Of a DNA stretch of 32,234 nucleotides, positions 7,689 to 16,497 are shown piece by piece. Source of the stretch: an uncultured Prevotellaceae bacterium (lineage in GTDB: Bacteria; Bacteroidota; Bacteroidia; Bacteroidales; Bacteroidaceae); assembly GCA_947166305.1 (NCBI GenBank), contig CAMVDV010000032.1:1-32234 (forward strand), given 5' to 3'. Made by a program: the position numbers and the translations under genes. The first letter of the stretch is position 1. Each line of letters begins with the position of its first letter. The notes beneath the pieces are model-generated. The model made no database searches, was not told the DNA's origin, and saw nothing but the letters and a program-made list of their open reading frames with translations.

Positions 7689-10600
7689 TTACTTCAGCAC
7701 CTTCTTGCCGCCAACGATGTTGATGCCCTTCTGCATCTTGCTCATGCGCTGGCCGGCAACATTGTAAACGGGACCACCCGCCATTGACCATTGACCATTG
7801 AGCGTTTCGATGCCCGTGGCGTCGTCGGGTTCAAAGCCATAGAAGCCCTTCACGCCTACCTCGCTGGTGATGCCGAGATAGCCCTTGCCGGCAGCGATGG
7901 TGCTGCCAGTCGTTGCCTGATAGAAGCCTACGCCGTCTTCGCCGTTAGCCAGGATGTACTGAGTGCCGTCGGCTGTGATGTCAGCGTCTGCAACCTTGAG
8001 GTCGTTGTCGCCGGCCTCGCCCCATTCCACTGCTGCGGGAATCTCGTATTCACCCTGAGCAGCCTTCACGATGACAACCTCACCTTTAGGAACGATGGTG
8101 ACGGGCTCGAGGTGAACATACTTGCCGCCGACAACCTGAGCACGGAAAGCCTCAGCCTCTGCGCCGGTGAAGTCGAGCTCAAACTCTGCCACAGCCGTGG
8201 CATAGCCAGCCTCGCTGACGGTGATGGACTGCATCACTCCTTCATATGCTGCAGAAGCGGGGAACGGGAATGAGCCAGCCATGTCGAACGCCCAATCGTT
8301 CACCATGTCCCAACCAAGCTCTTCATAGAAGCTCTTGCAGGTTATCATCTTGATGTCGGCAACAGCTGTAGCCTGATCGCTTGTCAAGTTTGCCAGCGTC
8401 TTGTCTTCGCGGAACTGGGCCCCGGTGTAGACATAGTTGTTCTCCATCACAGGGCTCTTGCCGTTGGGATTAACTATAAAGAAGAAGTACTCGTCGCCCC
8501 AGCCAAGGTTGAAGGAAGAGGCGGCTACGACGTTACCCTTGATGGTGGTCTTCACGCCATTGTCCTCTGCATCAATCAAGGCAACGACGCCTGCAACGGA
8601 ACCACCTGCGCAATCGACGCTACCGAAGAAAAGGTTGTTGATGAACGAACCGCCGCGAGACGTACCGGCCAAGCCGCCGGCCTGATAGCTGCGAGAGTAA
8701 ACGGCAGAATTCGAGCCGCAGTTCTCGACGGTAGCATTGTCGCGGACTTCACCAGCAATGGAACCTACATGGTCGCGGCCTTCAACGTAGGACCTTACCA
8801 CGGCACAACCCTCGACCGTACCACCATACATGCGGCCAACGATGCCACCGATGTTCTCATTGCCAACGATGCTGGCTTCGTACAGCATGACGTTCTTGAT
8901 GGTTGCCCCCTTTGTCACGCCGAAGAGACCGCTCTCTGCCTTATCTGCATTCTTGTATGTATAGTTCTCAATAAAGTGACCCTTGCCGTCGAATGTGCCG
9001 GCATAGCGAGCGGCATCGTTGCCGATGGGCTCCATGCTGACACCATTCATGTCGATGTCGGCAGTCAGAGCAGCGTTGAGATTTGCGTGAGAACCGTTGT
9101 TGATGGCCTTGGAGAAGAGGGCAAGCTGGGCAGCCGTGCCAATCTGATATACGCCATCGACAGTTTCAACCTGAGAAGCAAAGTTCATGAACTCGGCAGA
9201 TGCGGCGAGTGCCGTGCGCAAAGCAACCAGCTCATTGTAAACCTCGGTGAGGCGAACGGCATCGGCCGTAGTCTTCAATTCTTCATAGAGAGTCTGGAAG
9301 CTTGCCTTCTCGTCCTCGAGGTCGGCCTCAAGGGCCAGGCTTGACAATGAGCCAGCAAACTCTTCCAGCTCAGCCACGAGCGGCTCGCGGATGTTCTCGA
9401 ACTCCTCCTGAGTGCAGAGATACATCTCGGACATCTGAATCTGTGTGCCGTTGTGAGCCTCCGTCACCTTTACCATATAATATGTATAAGCCTCGCTCAC
9501 GCCTTCGGTGAAGTTGAAGGTGGCAGGATAGTTGTTCTCCATGGGGAGATACTTCTCGCTGATGTCCGTGCGCTTGTCGAGCAGAACCCAAGCCTCGCTG
9601 TCGTAAGTCTCGGTGCCGAACGTGGTGAAGTTGGCGCCATAGACTTCCCAGCTCTTCCAGTTACGACCGTTCCACTGCTTGGTGTCGCCGCCCGTCACGA
9701 GCTTGTAGAAGAAAGGAGCAAAAGCCTCCTTTGTGCGGAAGATGACCCACTGCACATGGTTTGCGTCGCCCACGTTGCCGTCGAAGTTGCCACCCCACTT
9801 GGAGTTCTCCTTGCCGTCAACCAGCTGCGACCAGTGTCCGTCGCCCCAGCTTGCGGTGCCTGCAATGGCCACATACTTCTTGCCGTCCACGAAGGGAGCA
9901 ATCATGGCCTTCACCTCGTTGGCAGAGTTCACCTTTGCAACGAGTTCCGTGAAGTCCTTGGAGATGAGCGCAGCAGCGAAGGTGGCGTCCAAAGCGTCGC
10001 ACCTGTTCTTGTACTCGACATACCAGGGGTCTGTCTCGCCCAAAGCTGCCTTGCCGCTTTCCAGCAGAGCCTTGGCTTCTGTCACCATGTTTCCGTAGTA
10101 CTCGCTCACGTTAGCCGTGCTGACAACATGAAACTCTGCCAACTGATGGTAGCCGCCCTTGAAGTTGTTGACCGTCAGCCTTACATACACGAACTCGTCC
10201 GTCGTGTTGGCAGGAGTGAACTCGAAGGTCTTGTAGTTCTTGTTCTCGATGGGGTCGTCGGTCACCTCGTCGATAGTTGTCCAGCTCGTTTGGTCGTTGG
10301 AGCCTTCGAGCTTCCAAGTCTTGGGAGCACGGTTGTTCCAAGTACCGTCGTCGTGAGTGGTCATCGAATAGCTCTTCACGGCGTGAGGCTGGCCGTCGGC
10401 AGTCTTGACAATCATCCAGCTGCCGTCGGAGAAGTTGCCGCCCTCGAACTTCGTAGTGATGTTTCCGTCGAAAGCCTTTTGGAAGCTGCCGTTGGAGGCA
10501 TCGACGTACTCGTAGGTCACGGGGATGTCGGTCTCATAGCAGAAGCTGACATCAGAGAGTTGGATGAAGCCGCCGCCAGTGAGGGCAAGCTTGAAGTACT

Positions 10601-11048
10601 TGTAGGCAAAGTTGCTGGTACCGGCATCGCAGAAGAAGCGCTGCGTGTAGAAGTTCTCGCCCTGCACTGCACCGTTGTTGCCAAGGTTAGAGAGCGTCAC
10701 CCAACCCTCGGCGTTGGGGTCGACAGCCACGGCTGGATCGTTCGTACCGCTGAGCACCCACTGAGTGATAATGCGACCGCCGTTGTTGTCGTTGGCTGTG
10801 GTGAAGTCGTAGCCCCACACATAGACAGCTTCGGAAGCTTCCACGATGGCATAGACATCCGTGCCTGTGTTGCCACAATACTTGGTGCTGGTGATGGCAG
10901 TGCCGTCCGAGTTCTTGTCGAACAGCTTTTCCATGCCTTCGTTGCCGGAATTACCGTTGCCTTGGCCGCTGACGTAGGTGAATGTCACCTGTGCCTGTGC
11001 CATAGCTGCCGAGCATAACAGGGCAGCAAGCGTAGTTAATTTTTTCAT
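7689..11048 (-). CDS. Large secreted multi-domain protein: discoidin-like and GLUG repeats with C-terminal sorting tail
   Basis: A 1119-residue exported protein. Residues 1-20 are a signal peptide ending AQAQ. Three F5/8-type-C (discoidin-like) carbohydrate-binding regions follow, at about 25-170, 175-330 and 395-555. The second shows APKTWKLEGSNDQTSWTTID and YVRLTVNNFKGGYHQLAEF. Helical linkers (about 335-390 and 560-630) resemble FIVAR spacers. A GLUG-type repeat block (about 640-860) has units such as NENIGGIVGRMYGGTVEGCAV. The last 40 residues (VYNVAGQRM...GINIVGGKKVLK) match the Por/type IX secretion sorting-tail style. No catalytic domain is visible, so an adhesin or glycan-binding surface protein is likely. 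Part of the linker before the tail (LNGQWSMAGG) is encoded by a TCAATGG simple repeat. Confidence 0.8.
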   Translation of the reverse strand: MKKLTTLAALLCSAAMAQAQVTFTYVSGQGNGNSGNEGMEKLFDKNSDGTAITSTKYCGNTGTDVYAIVEASEAVYVWGYDFTTANDNNGGRIITQWVLSGTNDPAVAVDPNAEGWVTLSNLGNNGAVQGENFYTQRFFCDAGTSNFAYKYFKLALTGGGFIQLSDVSFCYETDIPVTYEYVDASNGSFQKAFDGNITTKFEGGNFSDGSWMIVKTADGQPHAVKSYSMTTHDDGTWNNRAPKTWKLEGSNDQTSWTTIDEVTDDPIENKNYKTFEFTPANTTDEFVYVRLTVNNFKGGYHQLAEFHVVSTANVSEYYGNMVTEAKALLESGKAALGETDPWYVEYKNRCDALDATFAAALISKDFTELVAKVNSANEVKAMIAPFVDGKKYVAIAGTASWGDGHWSQLVDGKENSKWGGNFDGNVGDANHVQWVIFRTKEAFAPFFYKLVTGGDTKQWNGRNWKSWEVYGANFTTFGTETYDSEAWVLLDKRTDISEKYLPMENNYPATFNFTEGVSEAYTYYMVKVTEAHNGTQIQMSEMYLCTQEEFENIREPLVAELEEFAGSLSSLALEADLEDEKASFQTLYEELKTTADAVRLTEVYNELVALRTALAASAEFMNFASQVETVDGVYQIGTAAQLALFSKAINNGSHANLNAALTADIDMNGVSMEPIGNDAARYAGTFDGKGHFIENYTYKNADKAESGLFGVTKGATIKNVMLYEASIVGNENIGGIVGRMYGGTVEGCAVVRSYVEGRDHVGSIAGEVRDNATVENCGSNSAVYSRSYQAGGLAGTSRGGSFINNLFFGSVDCAGGSVAGVVALIDAEDNGVKTTIKGNVVAASSFNLGWGDEYFFFIVNPNGKSPVMENNYVYTGAQFREDKTLANLTSDQATAVADIKMITCKSFYEELGWDMVNDWAFDMAGSFPFPASAAYEGVMQSITVSEAGYATAVAEFELDFTGAEAEAFRAQVVGGKYVHLEPVTIVPKGEVVIVKAAQGEYEIPAAVEWGEAGDNDLKVADADITADGTQYILANGEDGVGFYQATTGSTIAAGKGYLGITSEVGVKGFYGFEPDDATGIETLNGQWSMAGGPVYNVAGQRMSKMQKGINIVGGKKVLK

Positions 11049-11117
11049 TTGAACTTTGTTTTGGTTAATGTTAGGTTAATATATGATTACTTTTTGTGCA
11101 TCGTAATTATCCGCGTG

Positions 11118-11125
11118 CAAATATA
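11118..11125 (-). promoter_or_regulatory. Candidate -7 box for the discoidin gene
   Basis: TATATTTG on the minus strand, 70 bp upstream of the ATG at 11048, fits TANNTTTG. No TTG occurs at the -33 position. Confidence 0.5.
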
Positions 11126-11340
11126 CAACTTTCTGATAAAAGAATATGACTTATTGCGACCATTTTCATATTTTCTTGATTTATATCAAGTACAGAGGGC
11201 AAGAAAAGGTAAAAATGTAAAAATGTAAAACATTAAATCTTCTATTCGCTCTCGTGAAAGTCGGGAAGGGGACGCATCAGGCAGGTGTCGGCTGCCTTTC
11301 GGCTTGGTCGGCGAATGTCCCTCACAGGGCTGTTTGCAAA

Positions 11341-11422
11341 CGCCGCACGCGGCGATGGCAATCTCCGCACGCGACGATGGCAATCTCCGCACGCGACGAT
11401 GGCAATCTCCGCACGCGACGAT
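11341..11422. repeat. 22-bp tandem repeat array (copy 2)
   Basis: Near-identical units beginning GGCAATCTCCGCACGCGA start at 11357, 11379 and 11401, exactly 22 bp apart, with a degenerate unit before them. This is the main content of the 447-bp gap 11049-11495, together with the promoter at 11118 and the terminator at 11443. Frames that cross it on both strands are low-complexity and not coding. The array at 7298 shares the GGCAATC...GCACGCGA core. Confidence 0.7.
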
Positions 11423-11442
11423 TGTCCGCTCAGGATACAAAG

Positions 11443-11473
11443 AAAGGGAACGCCAGATGCTGACGTTCCCTTT
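11443..11473 (-). terminator. Terminator of the glutaminase-family gene
   Basis: On the minus strand AAAGGGAACG and CGTTCCCTTT form a 10-bp stem with an 11-nt loop, 23 bp past the stop at 11496, followed by CTTTGT. Confidence 0.7.
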
Positions 11474-11495
11474 GACTTTGCGGTCGATGAGCAAT

Positions 11496-14400
11496 TTACT
11501 TCACCAGGACTTTCTTTCCGTCCTTGATGAAGACGCCTGGCTGAGCGGGCTTTCCTGACAGACGACGGCCGTCGGGCAAGTACCAAGAGCCATTGGTCAT
11601 TGACCACTCGCCATTGACCTTTGAATCGTCGGCCATTGGGATGGTGATGCCAGTGCCTATGTCGCCGTTCACCATCTTGTCCACATAGACCTTCATCCAG
11701 TGTCCGCCGATGACGCTTCGGGCGCGGAAGCCTACCCAACTGCCGTTGCCGTCGGTGTTGTACCAGTCGGAGAGAGGCACACGGGTCGGGGTCTCGTTGA
11801 CATACTTCCATACGAGGTCGGAGATGCGGGCGAAGAGTGTGTTGGTGCGCGCCATGGCTGCCGTCCACATTTCCCAGTCGCTCTTGGTGTAGGCTCTGCG
11901 GCTGTCGAGGGGCAGGCCATAGGTATTGAGCCGACCGGTGTAGTAGCTGTATTCCTGAGTCCTTACCTGCTCGGGGAAGATTTCGGTCTTCCAGGCTTTG
12001 TCCCATACCATATTGTATTTCTGGCTCCACGTTCCGGTGCGGTCGTAGGCGAGTTTGTAGTGAGTGCCTTCCTTGGCAAGCCTCATCCACTCGGTGGCCA
12101 TCTCCTTGGCCTTGTTCATGTAGGTTTGATAGGCTTCGGTGTCGCCTCTCATCCAGCAGAGCTTGGCATATCCTGCCACGCCCATGATGGCTTTGACAGC
12201 AAGGTTGGCGTTGTGGGCGAGGTGGCCTGCGAAGTCGTCAGTGCAGAGTTGGTTCTCGGGGTCTGTGCCGTTCTCCACGAGATACTCCGTCCATGTGGTG
12301 AGCGTCTGCCAGTATCTGTCAGCCCAGTCCGTGTTGCCGTCGATGTCGGAGATGGCTGCGGCGAGGATGACGATGTTGGCACTCTCCTCGATGGGCATGT
12401 TGCCTGCAAAGCCACCGTTGGAGTCCGGGAAGCGGATGGAGTAGACTTGGTTGTTGGCATGAGGATAGGTGCCGAGGTCATGTGCTGCGAAGTTGAAGCC
12501 CCAGCGGTCGCTTTCGCAGTAATCGAGGATAGAAGTGCACATACCCTTCATGAGTTCCGTGTTGTAGAGCAGGAAGAGCGGTGCAGAAGGATAGGTGAGG
12601 TCGACGGTATTGACGCAGCCGTTGGAGTTGTTCTCCTTGGAGAAGAAGAGGAGGTTGCCCTTGTTGTCCTCAAAAATCTTGTGGGCTGCGATGCACTGGC
12701 GGTAGGATGCGCAGAGGAGCTCGGCATACTTCACGTTGCCGGCGTCGAGTCCGTCGTCGTAGATGATTTTGTCTTGCTGCTTGCATCGCGTCATGATGTC
12801 GTCGTAGTTCTGACGGAACTCGGCGAAGGCTTGCTGGATGGTCTTGCCGTTGCGTGCCCAGTAGCCTTTGTAGTTGACGTCCATGTAGCGCATGTCGTAG
12901 ATTTCGTCGTAGCCGAACATCATGTAGCTGCTGGCTTGGCCTACGGTTCCGAAGTCGTGGACAAAGGATAGCTGCGGCATCTCGCCTTCGTCGGAGCTTG
13001 CGAAGGGCGAAGTGCTCTCGGGGAGCGTTCCGGTCTGCGCGAAGGTGGTGGCGGTGAGATCCTGGTCGGCCACGGCTACCGTGCCGTTGACGTCGGGGAT
13101 GTAGAGATAGCCCCAGTCGATGGTGACGTTGTCGCCTGCCCTGCCGAGGACTTTCTGGTCCTTGCTGCCGCTCTTGATGTAGCGTGTGCCGTCGGACTGC
13201 ACGAGGGTGGTGACGGTGGCCTGCTGGTTGTTGTCGACAGCCATCTCAGGCGTGGTGCCAAAGTAGAACTGTACGTTGTGCTCAGCCTCGTCGTTCGGGC
13301 GTATCTGATAAGAGATGTAGTTGATGGGCGTGGACATGAGTTCGACATCGTCCATCAGGAATGGCGCGGTGAAGACGACGTCGAGGTCCACGCTGCCGCA
13401 TCTGAAGGTGTAGTATGTGCTTGTGGGCATGACGTCGACTTTCAGTTGCTCTGCCATCTCCTCGTCTGTTGCGCTTTCATACAGGCCGAAGTCGGCCAAG
13501 GCGCCGCCCGTGGTGTTGTGAACGTGGTAGGCCAGGACGTTCTGCCCTGCGTGGAGGGCCTGCTTGTCGGTTTCGGTGAGGTTATAGACGACGTTCTGCA
13601 CCCAGGTGTTGCCTGTGTTGACGATGCGCTTGCCGTTGAGGTATATCTGGCAAACGTCGTCGTGTGAATAGATGATGGACAGGTTCTTCTGGAGGTCTTC
13701 CTCTGTGAGTGTGACGTAGCGGCGAATGTAGTAGTTGCTGTTCGTTGCTGTCCAGTCGGTGGCGACGTTGGGGTATTCGCTTGCCGTGCCGAAGGCTCCC
13801 GTCCCTGTCTGCCAAGATGAGTCGTCGAAGTCCTCGGTCGTCCAGGTCAGTCCGCTTGTGGTCGTTGTCTTGACCTTAGCTTCCCATGGGCCTTCGTCGG
13901 CCATGGCTGCGCCCGGAATGGCACGGAGGCCCGGGTGGAAACCAATGTCGTTCTTGTAGAGACCGATGTCGGCTTGTGCGCCACCGCTGGTGTTGTGGAC
14001 GTGGTAGGCGATGACGTTGTCGCCCTCCACGAGCGAGGCTCTGGCCGCTCCTGTCAGGTGTACCTTGACGTTTTGGTGCCAGGATACGTCGGTCTCGACG
14101 ACCTTCACGCCGTTGACATACACTTCGCACTGGTCGTCGTGGGAGTAGATGATCCAGAAGTCGCCCCTGATGTCGTCGGCTGTGAGCGTGACGTGTCGGC
14201 GGATGTAGCGGTCGGTGTTGTTGCCACCCCAGTCGGATTGTATGTAGGGATATTCGCCTCTGGAGCCCCAAGGCCCGCGCGAGTTGCTCCATCCTGCCTC
14301 GCTTGCGTCGGGATTCATCCAGGTGTCCTGCAAGGCGGCGGGCATCGATGTGCGCACCTTAGCCAAGTATCCGCCCTTGTTTCCCATTGGTGCGAGGGGG

Positions 14401-14681
14401 GTAAGGCGTGTGGCGCGTGTGGCACCCATGAAGCGATAGACCTTTCCATCCACGCGGAGCAGGCCGTCCATTGCTTTCTGCTGGTTGTCCCAGTGCTTGG
14501 TTGTGCCGTCGTTGAGGTGGTCGTAGGGCGACCAGAAAGAGAAGTAGGGGTCGTTGACGAGCAGGGGGACGCTGGGCAGGCGGAGCGTCACCGGCTTGTA
14601 GGGAACGAAGTAGTCGGGCGACTGGGCCTGCGAGAACGAGGCTGCGGCGAGCGCAGCGAGAGTGATGAATGTCTTGCGCAT
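11496..14681 (-). CDS. Secreted glutaminase-A-family protein (DUF4964/DUF5127/DUF4965/DUF1793) with two inserted beta-sandwich modules
   Basis: A 1061-residue exported protein. The signal peptide ends SFSQAQ (about residue 20). The N-terminal family domain reads LRLPSVPLLVNDPYFSFWSP and TTKHWDNQQKAMDGLLRVDG. Two homologous modules follow (about 105-255 and 265-405). Each ends with IYSHDDxCxxYxNGKxxV and NVxAYHVHNTxGGAxADxGLY, like galactose-binding folds. The family core resumes with DDVELMSTPINYISYQIRP (DUF5127), SSYMMFGYDEIYDMRY (DUF4965), and the helical barrel with TDDFAGHLAHNANLAVKA and MPIEESANIVIL (DUF1793). Fungal GtaA members hydrolyse glutamine; for Bacteroidota members the substrate is not established, and the inserted modules hint at a glycan-linked target. 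The C-terminus (WYLPDGRRLSG...GVFIKDGKKVLVK) is a sorting-type tail. Its promoter has both consensus boxes. Confidence 0.82.
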   Translation of the reverse strand: MRKTFITLAALAAASFSQAQSPDYFVPYKPVTLRLPSVPLLVNDPYFSFWSPYDHLNDGTTKHWDNQQKAMDGLLRVDGKVYRFMGATRATRLTPLAPMGNKGGYLAKVRTSMPAALQDTWMNPDASEAGWSNSRGPWGSRGEYPYIQSDWGGNNTDRYIRRHVTLTADDIRGDFWIIYSHDDQCEVYVNGVKVVETDVSWHQNVKVHLTGAARASLVEGDNVIAYHVHNTSGGAQADIGLYKNDIGFHPGLRAIPGAAMADEGPWEAKVKTTTTSGLTWTTEDFDDSSWQTGTGAFGTASEYPNVATDWTATNSNYYIRRYVTLTEEDLQKNLSIIYSHDDVCQIYLNGKRIVNTGNTWVQNVVYNLTETDKQALHAGQNVLAYHVHNTTGGALADFGLYESATDEEMAEQLKVDVMPTSTYYTFRCGSVDLDVVFTAPFLMDDVELMSTPINYISYQIRPNDEAEHNVQFYFGTTPEMAVDNNQQATVTTLVQSDGTRYIKSGSKDQKVLGRAGDNVTIDWGYLYIPDVNGTVAVADQDLTATTFAQTGTLPESTSPFASSDEGEMPQLSFVHDFGTVGQASSYMMFGYDEIYDMRYMDVNYKGYWARNGKTIQQAFAEFRQNYDDIMTRCKQQDKIIYDDGLDAGNVKYAELLCASYRQCIAAHKIFEDNKGNLLFFSKENNSNGCVNTVDLTYPSAPLFLLYNTELMKGMCTSILDYCESDRWGFNFAAHDLGTYPHANNQVYSIRFPDSNGGFAGNMPIEESANIVILAAAISDIDGNTDWADRYWQTLTTWTEYLVENGTDPENQLCTDDFAGHLAHNANLAVKAIMGVAGYAKLCWMRGDTEAYQTYMNKAKEMATEWMRLAKEGTHYKLAYDRTGTWSQKYNMVWDKAWKTEIFPEQVRTQEYSYYTGRLNTYGLPLDSRRAYTKSDWEMWTAAMARTNTLFARISDLVWKYVNETPTRVPLSDWYNTDGNGSWVGFRARSVIGGHWMKVYVDKMVNGDIGTGITIPMADDSKVNGEWSMTNGSWYLPDGRRLSGKPAQPGVFIKDGKKVLVK

Positions 14682-14718
14682 AGCTTAAATGAGTTTGTTT
14701 TTTGTTGCAATTTGCTGG

Positions 14719-14748
14719 CAAAGATAGTATTTTCTTTGCAATTGGCAA
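14719..14748 (-). promoter_or_regulatory. Consensus Bacteroidota promoter of the glutaminase-family gene
   Basis: On the minus strand TTG (14746-14748) is followed by exactly 19 nt and then TATCTTTG (14719-14726), a full match to the TTG-N19-TANNTTTG primary sigma-factor consensus. It gives a 5' leader of roughly 30 nt before the ATG at 14681. Confidence 0.75.
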
Positions 14749-14854
14749 TGTTTTCCCCATGATTTTCCCACATTATTATATAAAATAAGGTGCAACGCTG
14801 CCTTCTTTAAGCTTTTTTATACTCTTGGGGGAGCCTTATTTCGGCAGAAAGCTG

Positions 14855-14862
14855 TAACTTTG
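14855..14862 (+). promoter_or_regulatory. Candidate -7 box for the COG0523 GTPase gene
   Basis: TAACTTTG, 28 bp before the ATG at 14891. The -33 element is not clear, and I see no zinc-responsive (Zur-like) palindrome. Confidence 0.5.
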
Positions 14863-14890
14863 CCGACGTTAACTTAAACACACAATCGCT

Positions 14891-16165
14891 ATGACGAAAT
14901 ACGACATTCCCGTGCTGCTGCTGACGGGCTACCTTGGCAGCGGCAAGACAACTCTCTTGAATCGCATCCTCACGAACCGCCGCGGCATCCGATTTGCCGT
15001 GATTGTGAACGACATCGGCGAGGTGAACATCGACGCAGACCTCATCCAGAAGGGCGGAATCGTAGGCGGGCAGGACGACAGCCTCGTGGCCTTGCAGAAC
15101 GGATGCATCTGCTGTACGCTCAAGATGGACCTCGTGCAGCAGCTCCACGACATCATCTCGATGCACAAGTTCGACTACATCGTCATCGAGGCCAGCGGCA
15201 TCTGCGAGCCGGAACCCATCGCCCAGACCATCTGCTCGATGGCGAGGATGGCGCCGGAACTGACGCGCGACGGGCTGCCGAGGCTCGACTGCATCGCCAC
15301 CGTGGTGGACGCTCTCAGGCTGAAGGACGAGTTCGACTGCGGCACAGGACTCACCAGGAAGGACATCGACGAGGAGGACATCGAGAACCTCGTCATTCAG
15401 CAGATTGAGTTCTGCAACATCATCCTGCTCAACAAGGCCGACGACGTGGAGCCGCACGAGCTGGAGCGCATACGGCAAATCCTGCGGGGCATACAGCCCG
15501 ACGCGCGCATCATCCCCTGCAACTACGGCGACGTGGACCTGCAGGAGCTCCTCGACACCAACCTCTTCGACTACGAAAAGGTGGCCACCTCTGCAACGTG
15601 GATCAAGGAACTGGAGGGGCATCACGACGAAGAACACGACGAGGATGACGACGAAGACCATGACGAGGATGACGACCACGACCACCACGACGAGCATCAC
15701 CACTCCCATGACTCCCACGATTCCCACGACTCCCATCACTCCCATCATTCCCACCATTCCCACCACACCCATGACCACGACGAGGGAGAGGCCGAGGAGT
15801 ATGGCATCGGCACCTTCGTCTATTACAACCGCCGCCCGATGCGTCTGAGCGAGTTCGACCAGTTCGTGGCACGCCTGTGGCCCAAGAATATCATCCGAGC
15901 CAAGGGCATTTGCTACTTCAAGGGCGAGGAGGACGTCTGCTACCTCTTCGAGCAAGCCGGCAAGCAAGTCAAGCTCCAGAACATAGGCCAGTGGTATGCC
16001 ACCATGCCCGCCGCCGAACTCGAAGCCATGAAACAGCGCGACCCCAACCTCCGCCGCGACTGGGACGACACATACGGCGACCGTATGCAGAAACTCGTGT
16101 TCATCGGGCAGAACCTCGACAAGGAGGCCATCACCGCACTCCTCGATGCCTGCCTTGCCGACTGA
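14891..16165 (+). CDS. COG0523/CobW-family metal-handling GTPase with long His/Asp tract
   Basis: A 424-residue cytosolic G3E-class GTPase, expected to deliver or buffer a metal ion (often zinc) for a client protein. Motifs are the Walker A GYLGSGKTT (13-21), the metal-binding CICC (72-75), the switch/Walker B region DYIVIEASGICEPEPI, NKAD (181-184) and a complete CobW C-terminal domain (about 303-420, from GIGTFVYYNRRPM). Between the two domains a tract of about 57 residues (243-299) is almost only His, Asp, Glu and Ser, with repeated HDS and HHS units, a probable metal store. The encoding DNA is a run of imperfect 9-bp units and may vary in length by slippage. It stands alone with its own promoter and terminator, so the client and metal are unknown. 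Confidence 0.9.
   Translation: MTKYDIPVLLLTGYLGSGKTTLLNRILTNRRGIRFAVIVNDIGEVNIDADLIQKGGIVGGQDDSLVALQNGCICCTLKMDLVQQLHDIISMHKFDYIVIEASGICEPEPIAQTICSMARMAPELTRDGLPRLDCIATVVDALRLKDEFDCGTGLTRKDIDEEDIENLVIQQIEFCNIILLNKADDVEPHELERIRQILRGIQPDARIIPCNYGDVDLQELLDTNLFDYEKVATSATWIKELEGHHDEEHDEDDDEDHDEDDDHDHHDEHHHSHDSHDSHDSHHSHHSHHSHHTHDHDEGEAEEYGIGTFVYYNRRPMRLSEFDQFVARLWPKNIIRAKGICYFKGEEDVCYLFEQAGKQVKLQNIGQWYATMPAAELEAMKQRDPNLRRDWDDTYGDRMQKLVFIGQNLDKEAITALLDACLAD
15617..15790 (+). repeat. His/Asp-coding microsatellite
   Basis: Runs of GACGA(T/C)GAC followed by repeated CCCA(T/C)(C/G)A(C/T)T units encode the metal-binding tract of the COG0523 protein. Unit changes of 9 bp would keep the frame. Confidence 0.6.
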
Positions 16166-16203
16166 CGCTCCGGCACCCCCTCCCCCACTCCATGCCACCC
16201 ACT

Positions 16204-16248
16204 GCGGCACGCCCTGTCAACCGACACCGCGTGCCGCTTTCTTTGCTT
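16204..16248 (+). terminator. Intrinsic terminator after the COG0523 GTPase
   Basis: GCGGCACGC (16204-16212) pairs with GCGTGCCGC (16229-16237), with TTTCTTTGCTT directly after. It lies 39 bp past the stop codon and abuts a dispersed repeat that begins at about 16244. Confidence 0.8.
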
Positions 16249-16331
16249 CATCATGTACAAGCAATTGCTGCATCATCATGAAGCAATTGCTGCAACATGA
16301 TGAAGCAACGACAACCCTGTAGGGTGTCGGC
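16244..16331 (-). repeat. Dispersed GCAATTGCTGCATCATGATG repeat, copy A
   Basis: A nested palindromic segment built from CATGATGAAGCAA and GCAATTGCTGCA. Its reverse complement aligns with 22655-22760, including flanking ACAGGGTT and GGCAC...TGTC blocks. The rest of the 332-bp gap (16332-16497) shows only a weak -7-like TACCTTAG at 16408 and a short CCTCC/GGAGG hairpin at about 16428. Confidence 0.65.
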
Positions 16332-16497
16332 AGACGGAGCTTGTTAAAGTTTCTTAAATAAGCAGCCGCCCCGCCCTTCGCATGACAGATATATGAAAAG
16401 AATTCCGTACCTTAGCACCCCAAAACCTCCTCTCGGAGGATAAACTTGGCAAATACATTAATTAAAAACATTATTAACTCTAAAACAAAATCACAAC

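Noticed and set aside
11341..11422. Array considered as a CRISPR
   Set aside because: Units are 22 bp and directly adjacent, with no unique spacers and no cas genes in the window.
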